Origin: Pseudomonadota bacterium
GTDB taxonomy: Bacteria; Pseudomonadota; Gammaproteobacteria; Burkholderiales; Gallionellaceae
DNA: 32,119 nucleotides
Direction: 5' to 3'
Assembly: GCA_021783995.1 (NCBI GenBank)
Contig: JAJXTH010000024.1
Span: 1 to 32,119, forward strand
Shown piece by piece: positions 25,585 through 32,119 of the stretch (position 1 is the first letter of the stretch; every line of letters starts with the position of its first letter). The notes under the pieces were generated by a model. That model saw only the letters and a program-made list of their open reading frames with translations. It made no database searches and was not told where the DNA came from. A program made the position numbers and the translations under genes.

Positions 25585-27346
25585 AATAGACCCTGGGCTT
25601 GAGCGGGAAGGAGTCCACGCTCAGGGGTTTCAGGCGTACGGGTTTGTAATCCAGCCGGTTCCCCTCGGAAAAGTAAAGACTGTGCTTCAGCCAGCTCTCG
25701 TCGTCGCGCTCGGGATAATCCTCCCTCGCATGCGCGCCGCGGCTCTCCTTTCTGGCCTCGGCAGAGATCATCGTCGCCTTCGCGACCTCGATCAGGTTGT
25801 CGAGCTCCAAAGCCTCTATGCGCGCGGTGTTGAACACGCGGCTCTTGTCCTGTATCTCGGTGTACGCAATTCTTTCCGCAACCGCCAGAATCTCCTCGAC
25901 GCCCTCCTTCAAAAGGTCGGGGAAACGGAACACCCCGCAGTGCTTCTGCATCGTCCTTCTCATCGCCTCCCCTGCATCGGCCACGCGCTCGCCATTCTTC
26001 TGATGATCGAGGCGGGAAAGGCGGGAGAGCGAACGCTCAGGGGCATCTGAAGGCAGCGGCTTCAAATGCGGATTGCCCTTCAAATCCTCGATGATCTGCC
26101 GCGCGGCTTCCCTGCCGAACACGAGAAGATCCAGCAGCGAATTGCAGCCCAGGCGATTTGCGCCATGCACCGAAACGCAGGCGCATTCTCCCGCAGCATA
26201 AAGGCCGTTCACGACTTCGTCCGGCCCCGTCTTGTAGGGCGCGACCACCTGACCGTGGTAATTGGTGGGTATGCCGCCCATCATGTAATGGGCAGTCGGC
26301 ACGACAGGGATCGGGCTTTTTGCAGGATCCACATGCGCGAACTTCAATGCGATCTCCCTGATGCCCGGCAGGCGTTGCCTGATCACCTGCTCTCCCAGAT
26401 GATCGAGCTTCAGCATCACGTGGTCCTTGTGCGGGCCGCAGCCGCGCGCCTCGTTGATCTCTATGGTCATTGCGCGCGAGACCACGTCGCGGCTTGCGAG
26501 ATCCTTCGCATTCGGCGCATATTTCGGCATGAAGCGCTCGCCGTGTCTGTTGACGAGATAGCCGCCCTCGCCCCTTACGCCCTCGGTGATCAGGACGCCC
26601 GCGCCATACACGCCTGTCGGATGGAACTGGAAGAACTCCATGTCCTCGAGCGGAATGCCTGCGCGAGCGGCCATGCCGAGCCCGTCTCCCGTGTTGATGA
26701 ACGCATTGGTGCTGGAATGGAAGATTCGCCCCGCGCCGCCAGTGGCAAAAAGGGTTGCGCGCGCGGCGAACATCATCATCTCGCCGGTCTCGATTTCCAG
26801 CGCGGTCACGCCCAGCACATCGCCATCCTGGTCCCTGATCAGATCCAGCGCCATCCATTCGATGAAGAAATTCGTGTTTGCCCTGACGTTCTGCTGGTAG
26901 AGCGTGTGCAGCATCGCATGGCCTGTCCTGTCCGCCGCCGCACAGGCGCGCTGCACCGGGTTCTTGCCATAGTCCTGCATGTGGCCTCCGAAGGGGCGCT
27001 GGTAAATCTTGCCGCTATCGAGCCTGTCGAAAGGCATGCCGAAGTGCTCGAGTTCGTACACCGCTTCGGGCGCTGCGCGGCACATGAATTCGATGGCGTC
27101 CTGGTCTCCCAGATAATCCGACCCCTTCACCGTGTCGTACATGTGCCAGTGCCAGTTGTCCTCGCTGACGTTCCCGAGGCTTGCCGCGATTCCACCCTGT
27201 GCCGCGACCGTATGCGAGCGCGTGGGGAAAACCTTGGAAAGCACGGCAACTTTCAATCCCGCCTGTGCAAGCAGCAATGCCGCGCGCATGCCTGAGCCTC
27301 CCGCGCCCACGACCACCACGTCGAATGTCCTCTTCGCCATAGCCAT
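25583..27346 (-). CDS. sdhA: Succinate dehydrogenase flavoprotein subunit
   Basis: SdhA oxidises succinate to fumarate. The 587-residue protein has the FAD-binding [10 protein letters not shown] at residues 11-20. The covalent-FAD histidine is His45 in [11 protein letters not shown]. Substrate-site segments are [21 protein letters not shown] and [13 protein letters not shown]. The C-terminal helical domain ends in [12 protein letters not shown]. The start is ATG 27346 or 27340. The first lies directly after the sdhD stop, separated by one base, so the two genes are coupled. A longer frame from 27385 would overlap sdhD and is unlikely. Confidence 0.98.
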   Translation of the reverse strand: MAMAKRTFDVVVVGAGGSGMRAALLLAQAGLKVAVLSKVFPTRSHTVAAQGGIAASLGNVSEDNWHWHMYDTVKGSDYLGDQDAIEFMCRAAPEAVYELEHFGMPFDRLDSGKIYQRPFGGHMQDYGKNPVQRACAAADRTGHAMLHTLYQQNVRANTNFFIEWMALDLIRDQDGDVLGVTALEIETGEMMMFAARATLFATGGAGRIFHSSTNAFINTGDGLGMAARAGIPLEDMEFFQFHPTGVYGAGVLITEGVRGEGGYLVNRHGERFMPKYAPNAKDLASRDVVSRAMTIEINEARGCGPHKDHVMLKLDHLGEQVIRQRLPGIREIALKFAHVDPAKSPIPVVPTAHYMMGGIPTNYHGQVVAPYKTGPDEVVNGLYAAGECACVSVHGANRLGCNSLLDLLVFGREAARQIIEDLKGNPHLKPLPSDAPERSLSRLSRLDHQKNGERVADAGEAMRRTMQKHCGVFRFPDLLKEGVEEILAVAERIAYTEIQDKSRVFNTARIEALELDNLIEVAKATMISAEARKESRGAHAREDYPERDDESWLKHSLYFSEGNRLDYKPVRLKPLSVDSFPLKPRVY

Positions 27347-27347
27347 T

Positions 27348-27695
27348 TCAGTAACCCCAAAGTATCTGCACTGACCATATCGCATAGACGATCAGTGTCA
27401 GAATCACGAACACATGGATCAGGAGTCGCAGCCAGACGGGCTTGATGTAATCCATCGCGATGTCGCGCACGCCTATCCATGCGTGGTAATAAAGGCAAAG
27501 CATAAAAAGCAGTGCGAACGTGCGCACCGCATCACCTGAAAACAATGCGCGCCAGCCCTGATAATCGAGACCAGGATGCAGTGCGAGATAGATTGCCAGC
27601 GACAAACAGCCCAGGGCCATCACGCCGGCTGTGACACGCTGAATCAGCCAGTCGCGCAGTCCATAATGCGCACCCACCACCACGCGGCTCACCAT
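27348..27695 (-). CDS. sdhD: Succinate dehydrogenase membrane anchor, subunit D
   Basis: A 115-residue protein with three membrane helices (about 21-40, 55-75 and 88-112) that anchors SdhAB and helps bind haem b and quinone. Family residues are present: [11 protein letters not shown] near the N-terminus, His71 in [10 protein letters not shown] as haem ligand candidate, and Asp82-Tyr83 near the quinone site. ATG 27695 has GGAG seven bases upstream and overlaps the sdhC end by 7 bp. An upstream frame from 27842 lies inside sdhC and is rejected. Confidence 0.95.
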   Translation of the reverse strand: MVSRVVVGAHYGLRDWLIQRVTAGVMALGCLSLAIYLALHPGLDYQGWRALFSGDAVRTFALLFMLCLYYHAWIGVRDIAMDYIKPVWLRLLIHVFVILTLIVYAIWSVQILWGY

Positions 27696-28063
27696 AGCCT
27701 GACTCCGATCAAGAGCATCAAAAGAAAACTCGCCATGAGCACCGCCTTGCTGCTCTCCCTGGCCTGTTTGAGATTGTTCAGAAGGTGCATGTCGATCGCG
27801 AGATAGCGCAATCCGGCGCACAAATGCAAAAGCAGTGCCCAAAGCAAACCCAGCATCGAAAGTCTTGCCAGAGGATGCTTAAAGAGCGCCACCAGGCTCG
27901 CATAGGTTTGAGCCGAATGCAGGCTATTCTCCAGCATCAGCAACAGAAGCGGCAGTGTCAGAAAAAGCAGCAGGCCGCTCGCTCGGTGGAGTATCGAGAC
28001 CACGCCTGGGAGCGGCAGCTTGATCTGGTATAGCGCCAGATGTATCGGGCGTTTCTTCTGCAT
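27689..28063 (-). CDS. sdhC: Succinate dehydrogenase cytochrome b556 subunit
   Basis: A 124-residue anchor subunit with three membrane helices. It has the SdhC signature: [14 protein letters not shown] (Ser23 and Arg27 near the quinone site) and [14 protein letters not shown], where His80 matches the haem ligand. ATG 28063 is chosen because AAGG lies five bases upstream and the protein begins [17 protein letters not shown], as usual. The frame extends upstream to 28183 but would overlap mdh. It is the first gene of sdhC-D-A-B, divergent from mdh. Confidence 0.95.
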   Translation of the reverse strand: MQKKRPIHLALYQIKLPLPGVVSILHRASGLLLFLTLPLLLLMLENSLHSAQTYASLVALFKHPLARLSMLGLLWALLLHLCAGLRYLAIDMHLLNNLKQARESSKAVLMASFLLMLLIGVRLW

Positions 28064-28160
28064 GGGCACCTTCACGAATTCAATCTGGCAAAATGTTACT
28101 GCATGGCACAAGAAAACGAAAAGAATTATCATGATCATATCATCTTGCGTGGAGCGAAAC
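28064..28160. promoter_or_regulatory. Divergent promoter region of sdh and mdh
   Basis: A 97-bp AT-rich gap separates two divergently transcribed TCA genes, so it must hold both promoters or their cores. TATCAT (plus strand) and GATAAT (minus strand) are possible -10 boxes around the 8-bp palindrome ATGATCAT near 28130. Neither has a good -35 partner. The assignment rests on gene layout. Confidence 0.35.
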
Positions 28161-29144
28161 ATGAAAGCACCCATACGCGTCACAGTGACCGGCGCTGCCG
28201 GGCAGATAGGCTATGCCACGCTGTTCCGCATTGCAAACGGGGACATGCTCGGTCGCGAGCAGCCCGTGATTCTTCAGTTGCTCGACCTGCCTGAAGCGCA
28301 AGGCATGCTTCGGGGCGTGATGATGGAGCTCGAAGACTGTGCTTTCCCGCTATTGCAGCAGATCATCATCACCGACGACCCCAGGACCGCGTTCAGGGAT
28401 GCTGAAGCAGCGCTTCTGATCGGATCCCGCCCGCGCGGCAAGGGCATGGAGCGGCGCGACCTGCTTCAAGCCAACGGTTCGATCTTCTCGGTTCAGGGAA
28501 AGATGCTCAACGAACATGCGGCACGCCACGTCAAGGTGCTGGTGGTTGGCAATCCTGCCAACACCAATGCGCTGATCGCGATGCAGAATGCGCCGGATCT
28601 CGATCCCAGAAACTTCAGCGCGATGATGAGACTGGATCACAACCGCGCGATCGCCCAGGTCGCGAAAAAGCTCTTTCAACCGATACGCGACATCAAGAAG
28701 ATGATCGTCTGGGGCAACCATTCCGGCACGCAATATCCCGATCTCGATCACGCCGAAATACGCGGGAGGCTGGTGCGCGACATCCTGACTGACCAGGACT
28801 GGGTGGAAAACGAGTTCATCCCGACCGTGCAGAAGCGTGGCGCTGCAGTCATCGAGGCGCGCGGGCTGTCGAGTGCTGCAAGCGCTGCCAATGCCGCCGT
28901 CTCGCACATGCACGACTGGTTGCAAAGCTCCCACCACAACGACTGGGTCACGATGAGCGTGCCATCCGACGGCAGCTATGGCATACCCGAAGGCGTGATC
29001 TACGGCTTTCCGGTCATATGCCGCCAAGGCCATTACAGCATCGTGCAAAACCTGCCGATAAGCGAACTTGGACAACGCCACATGAAGGACAGCCACAGGG
29101 AATTGCTCGAAGAACGCGAGATGGTAAGGCATCTTCTGGGATAG
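28161..29144 (+). CDS. mdh: Malate dehydrogenase (NAD-dependent)
   Basis: Cytosolic malate dehydrogenase of the LDH/MDH superfamily, 327 residues. It has the NAD-binding [15 protein letters not shown], the substrate-binding [14 protein letters not shown] loop with the specificity arginines, [11 protein letters not shown], and the active-site His in [13 protein letters not shown]. This is the type common in betaproteobacteria and related to cytosolic MDH. GGAG lies six bases before ATG 28161. It is divergent from sdhC and followed after 3 bp by the ankyrin gene. The quinone-linked Mqo at 6148-7632 catalyses the same overall step. Confidence 0.97.
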   Translation: MKAPIRVTVTGAAGQIGYATLFRIANGDMLGREQPVILQLLDLPEAQGMLRGVMMELEDCAFPLLQQIIITDDPRTAFRDAEAALLIGSRPRGKGMERRDLLQANGSIFSVQGKMLNEHAARHVKVLVVGNPANTNALIAMQNAPDLDPRNFSAMMRLDHNRAIAQVAKKLFQPIRDIKKMIVWGNHSGTQYPDLDHAEIRGRLVRDILTDQDWVENEFIPTVQKRGAAVIEARGLSSAASAANAAVSHMHDWLQSSHHNDWVTMSVPSDGSYGIPEGVIYGFPVICRQGHYSIVQNLPISELGQRHMKDSHRELLEEREMVRHLLG

Positions 29145-29147
29145 ACG

Positions 29148-30032
29148 ATGAACGATATGCTATTGAAATACCTGCGCGGCCATGAAGCGGCTTACCCTGA
29201 AATCCTCGAAGAAAAATTCCCGCGCATACTGAATCGCATCGTCGATCTCTGGGACAGCAGGGAAATCGAAGACTATTTCAATGACCTTCTGATGGACACG
29301 CGCGGCGGCACGCGCCAGGGCTTCCCGCCGGATGTCGCATCCGAAATCTTCGCGCTCAGCATCGCGCACGAAAACATACGGAAGCAAAGGCGCAAGACTC
29401 CGGACAATCCCTGGGATGAGGCCAGCCTTGCAACGAGGACGGCCATTGAGCAGCAGGGCTATCCTTTTTCTCCCAAGGGCTTTACCAAGGCTGCCGAAAG
29501 GGGCGACCGCGATGCGGTCCTGCTGTTTCTGAATTCGGGCGTGGATATCGACACGCTCGACGAGCGCGGCTGGACGCCGTTGATGATCTCCACCTTCAAC
29601 GGGCGCGAAGAGGTCGCCCGATTGCTGATCGAGAACGGTGCGAACGTCAATGCGATGGACAGCGCCGGCTATGGGCCGCTGCACTGGGCTTCCTTCAACG
29701 GCTATGACAATGTGGTCAGAATGCTGATCGCAAAGCGCGCCACGATAAATGCGACAAGCCAGCACGGGTGGTCCCCGCTGCTTCAAGCCGCCACGCGCGG
29801 CCACCTTGAGATCGCCGAGCAACTCATCGATGCCGGGGCGGACGTGAATCTTGCAAGCCACGACGGCTGGACGCCGCTGCACAAGGCTTCCGCCAACGGT
29901 CACGCAGACATCGCAATGCTGCTGCTTGCACATGGTGCGCTGCGCAATCCGGAATACCGGGACGGCACGACCCCGATGGATCTGGCTCGCAAGAACAAAC
30001 ATGCGGACATCATCGCGTTGATCGCAGGCTGA
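29148..30032 (+). CDS. Ankyrin-repeat protein
   Basis: A 294-residue soluble protein. Residues 1-115 form a helical N-terminal region with no family I recognise (IEDYFNDLLMDTRGGTRQGFP). Residues about 116-294 contain five or six ankyrin repeats, each with the G-TPL and GH-E/DIA-LL patterns (for example DERGWTPLMISTFNG and SHDGWTPLHKASANGHADIA). Ankyrin repeats bind other proteins; the partner is unknown. There is no signal peptide. The start is 3 bp after the mdh stop with a poor binding site, so translation is probably coupled to mdh. That suggests, but does not show, a role connected to central metabolism. Confidence 0.92.
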   Translation: MNDMLLKYLRGHEAAYPEILEEKFPRILNRIVDLWDSREIEDYFNDLLMDTRGGTRQGFPPDVASEIFALSIAHENIRKQRRKTPDNPWDEASLATRTAIEQQGYPFSPKGFTKAAERGDRDAVLLFLNSGVDIDTLDERGWTPLMISTFNGREEVARLLIENGANVNAMDSAGYGPLHWASFNGYDNVVRMLIAKRATINATSQHGWSPLLQAATRGHLEIAEQLIDAGADVNLASHDGWTPLHKASANGHADIAMLLLAHGALRNPEYRDGTTPMDLARKNKHADIIALIAG

Positions 30033-30088
30033 ACTGCAATACTTGATTTTCGTAAGGCCGCCTCCAGATCAAGGCCAAGGAGGTCATC

Positions 30089-30892
30089 ATGCAAACTGTC
30101 CGATCCGCTGCTGTCGCCGGCATGTTCTATCCCGGAAATCCCGATGCGCTCCTGCATCAGGTCGAATCTTTCCTGCATGACGCAAAAAAACACAGCCTGA
30201 CCCCGAAGGCGCTGATCGTCCCCCATGCAGGCTATGTCTATTCGGGCAGCATAGCCGCAAGCGCCTATGCCACGATACTGCCCATCTCACACAAAATAAA
30301 ACGCGTGGTCCTGCTGGGTCCCGCACATCGCGTCGCGGTGCGCGGCCTGGCACTGCCGGGGACGGAGGCCTTCGACACCCCTTTGGGACGCGTGATGGTC
30401 GATCAGGATGCCGTGCGCGCCATCAGCCATCTCCCACAGGTCATCGTCAGCGCGGCTGCGCATAGGGAAGAACATTCCATCGAAGTGCAGTTGCCATTCT
30501 TGCAGAGCGTGCTGGATAAATTTTCGCTGCTCCCGCTTCTGGCGGGGAAAGCCACGGCCGATGAGGTCGCCGAAGTTCTGGATTGCCTATGGGGAGGTGA
30601 GGAAACGCTGATTGTCATCAGCTCCGATCTCTCGCATTATCTTCCCTATCAGGTCGCAAAATCCACTGACGAGAAAACCGTGCAGTCCATCCTGAACTTC
30701 GAGCAGCCCATTTCGCATGAGCGCGCCTGTGGTGGCACGCCCATCAGCGGGCTGATGATAGCCGCAAAGAGACACGGCTTGTTTCCCCACCTGCTCGATC
30801 TGCGAAACTCGGGAGATACCGCGGGCTCGCACGACCATGTGGTCGGCTATGCCTCTCTTGCCTATACCGAGGACAGACGCCATGTCCATTGA
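30089..30892 (+). CDS. amrB: AmmeMemoRadiSam system protein B (Memo-like)
   Basis: A 267-residue Memo family protein, related to extradiol dioxygenase-fold enzymes. Family features are AAVAGMFYPG at the N-terminus, His46 in VPHAGYVYSG, LLGPAHRVAV, HREEHSIEVQLPFLQ, and VISSDLSHYLPY. An ideal AAGGAGG precedes ATG 30089. The stop overlaps the next gene by 11 bp. The system has no proven function in bacteria; the conserved trio suggests a shared, probably redox or modification, pathway. Confidence 0.95.
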   Translation: MQTVRSAAVAGMFYPGNPDALLHQVESFLHDAKKHSLTPKALIVPHAGYVYSGSIAASAYATILPISHKIKRVVLLGPAHRVAVRGLALPGTEAFDTPLGRVMVDQDAVRAISHLPQVIVSAAAHREEHSIEVQLPFLQSVLDKFSLLPLLAGKATADEVAEVLDCLWGGEETLIVISSDLSHYLPYQVAKSTDEKTVQSILNFEQPISHERACGGTPISGLMIAAKRHGLFPHLLDLRNSGDTAGSHDHVVGYASLAYTEDRRHVH

Positions 30893-31436
30893 CGAGGGTG
30901 AAATCCTGCTGCCGATCGCAAGATCTGCGATTGCGAATAAACTGGGCATATCGCTCCATGCTGACGAAGGCGCGTCATGGCTTGCAGACCCCTGTGCATG
31001 CTTCGTCACGCTGATGCAGCAAGGCGGGCTGCGCGGCTGCATAGGCTCGCTAGAGGCGCACCGGCCCTTGCTTGCAGACATCAAAAGCAATGCGGTGTCC
31101 GCCGCCTTTTCCGATCCGCGCTTTGCTCCGCTCTCGAAATCGGAACTGCCGGATACGGTCATCGAGATCTCTCTTTTGAGCGATGCAAAAGCCATGGAGT
31201 TTCGCAATGAGGCCGATGCGCTATCCAAACTCAGACCAGGGCACGATGGCGTGATATTCGAATTTTCCCGATATCGCAGCACCTTCCTGCCCCAGGTATG
31301 GGAACAGCTTCCCGAGCCCGAGCTATTCATGGCGCACCTGAAGCGCAAGGCTGGGCTGCCTCGCGAATTCTGGCATCCGGAGATCAGGCTTGCGCGCTAT
31401 TCCGTCACGAAATTCAGCGAAGCCGAATACGCCTGA
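30882..31436 (+). CDS. amrA: AmmeMemoRadiSam system protein A (AMMECR1-like)
   Basis: A 184-residue AMMECR1 domain protein with the signature GGLRGCIGSLEAHRPL and the flanking SNAVSAAFSDPRFAPLS. The cysteine in LRGCIG is invariant in the family. ATG 30882 is chosen because GAGGA lies eight bases upstream. It overlaps the amrB stop, and a longer frame from 30837 would add residues without family support. It is 20 bp before the radical SAM gene. Human AMMECR1 and Memo are single proteins; here they are adjacent partners. Confidence 0.95.
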   Translation: MSIDEGEILLPIARSAIANKLGISLHADEGASWLADPCACFVTLMQQGGLRGCIGSLEAHRPLLADIKSNAVSAAFSDPRFAPLSKSELPDTVIEISLLSDAKAMEFRNEADALSKLRPGHDGVIFEFSRYRSTFLPQVWEQLPEPELFMAHLKRKAGLPREFWHPEIRLARYSVTKFSEAEYA

Positions 31437-31456
31437 ATGCACAAAGGAGCCGCGAC

Positions 31457-32119
31457 ATGGACGAACCCATCAGCCTGAACGAACGCTATCCCGCAAGATA
31501 CTGGCACATGCTTGCCGACGGCAGGATACAGTGCGACCTTTGCCCCAGGGATTGCAAGCTGCACGAAGGCCAGCGCGGCGCCTGCTATGTGCGCGGTCGC
31601 GCGAACGATGCGATGGTGCTCACGACCTACGGCAGGTCCTCGGGCTTCTGCGTAGACCCCATCGAAAAAAAGCCGCTCAACCACTTCTATCCCGGCTCGA
31701 GCGTGCTTTCTTTCGGCACCGCAGGCTGCAACCTCGCCTGCAAGTTCTGCCAGAACTGGGACATCTCGAAGTCGCGCAGCTTCGACAAGCTGGCCGACGA
31801 GGCAAGCCCGGAGGCGATCGCGCGCAGCGCAGAACACCTGGGCTGCAGGAGTGTTGCATTCACCTACAACGACCCCGTGATCTTCGCCGAATATGCGATG
31901 GATGTTGCCGATGCATGTCATGCGCACGGCATCAAGACCGTCGCCGTCACCGCGGGCTACATGCATGAAGCCGCGCGCCGCGAATTCTTCTCGAAAATCG
32001 ATGCGGCGAATGTGGATCTTAAGGGGTTCACCGAAAAATTCTATCTAAAGCAGTGTGGAGCACATCTCGAGCGCGTGAAGGAGACGCTGAGATATCTCTG
32101 CAACGAGACCCGCGTCTGG
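31457..32119 (+). CDS. amrS: AmmeMemoRadiSam system radical SAM enzyme, 3' end outside window
   Basis: The first 221 codons of a radical SAM protein are present, with no stop before the window edge. The cluster-binding CxxxCxxC is Cys91, Cys95, Cys98 (CNLACKFC). An N-terminal cysteine pair (CDLCPRDCKL at 26-35, then GACYVRG) is typical of this family, which is related to pyruvate formate-lyase activases. AAAGGAG lies seven bases before ATG 31457. It completes the B-A-radical SAM order on one transcript. The substrate is unknown. Confidence 0.95.
   Translation, partial: MDEPISLNERYPARYWHMLADGRIQCDLCPRDCKLHEGQRGACYVRGRANDAMVLTTYGRSSGFCVDPIEKKPLNHFYPGSSVLSFGTAGCNLACKFCQNWDISKSRSFDKLADEASPEAIARSAEHLGCRSVAFTYNDPVIFAEYAMDVADACHAHGIKTVAVTAGYMHEAARREFFSKIDAANVDLKGFTEKFYLKQCGAHLERVKETLRYLCNETRVW

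Overview
The window looks like a chromosomal segment of a motile, respiring betaproteobacterium. Evidence is the FlhDC-type flagellar master regulator, a complete sdh/glt/suc block, quinone-linked malate oxidation, c-di-GMP enzymes and moderate G+C. Gallionellaceae/Nitrosomonadales is my best guess, but that is inference only; no rRNA is present.

Layout. (1) 1-5784, all on the minus strand: flhD-flhC, motA-motB, then two tandem methyl-accepting chemotaxis genes, the second cut by the window edge. The two chemoreceptors share a 127-bp identical block. (2) 5785-6147: a gene-free stretch of 363 bp upstream of flhD. It holds a perfect sigma-28 (FliA) promoter facing flhDC, several strong inverted repeats and a half-site array. 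(3) 6148-14318, minus strand: a tight six-gene run. In transcription order it is a large coiled-coil/class III nucleotide cyclase/AsmA-like fusion, a 52-residue lipoprotein, a YdbL (DUF1318) protein, a PolB-like 3'-5' exonuclease starting with TTG, rlmD and mqo. (4) 14410-18051: a LexA-family repressor divergent from that run, with an AGAAC-N4-GTTCT palindrome inside its own promoter, then a 4xPAS-GGDEF-EAL protein and a tRNA-Leu(UAG). (5) 18083-28063, minus strand: TCA-cycle genes sdhC-D-A-B, sdhE, gltA, sucA, sucB, a terminator, an intergenic repeat-like block and an acuI/yhdH reductase. (6) 28161-32119, plus strand: mdh, an ankyrin-repeat protein, and the AmmeMemoRadiSam trio (Memo-like B, AMMECR1-like A, radical SAM enzyme, the last cut by the window edge).

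How it fits together. The TCA block covers citrate synthase, the E1 and E2 subunits of 2-oxoglutarate dehydrogenase, succinate dehydrogenase and its flavinylation factor, and NAD-dependent malate dehydrogenase. A second, quinone-linked malate oxidase lies 20 kb away. The left half carries motility and second-messenger functions.

Most noteworthy: the membrane-anchored nucleotide cyclase joined to a periplasmic AsmA-like domain, followed by a small lipoprotein and YdbL. This is the same gene order as the E. coli ydbH-ynbE-ydbL envelope bridge, but with a built-in cytoplasmic signalling enzyme. Second: the consensus FliA promoter pointing into the flhDC leader, which would place the master regulator under its own downstream sigma factor.
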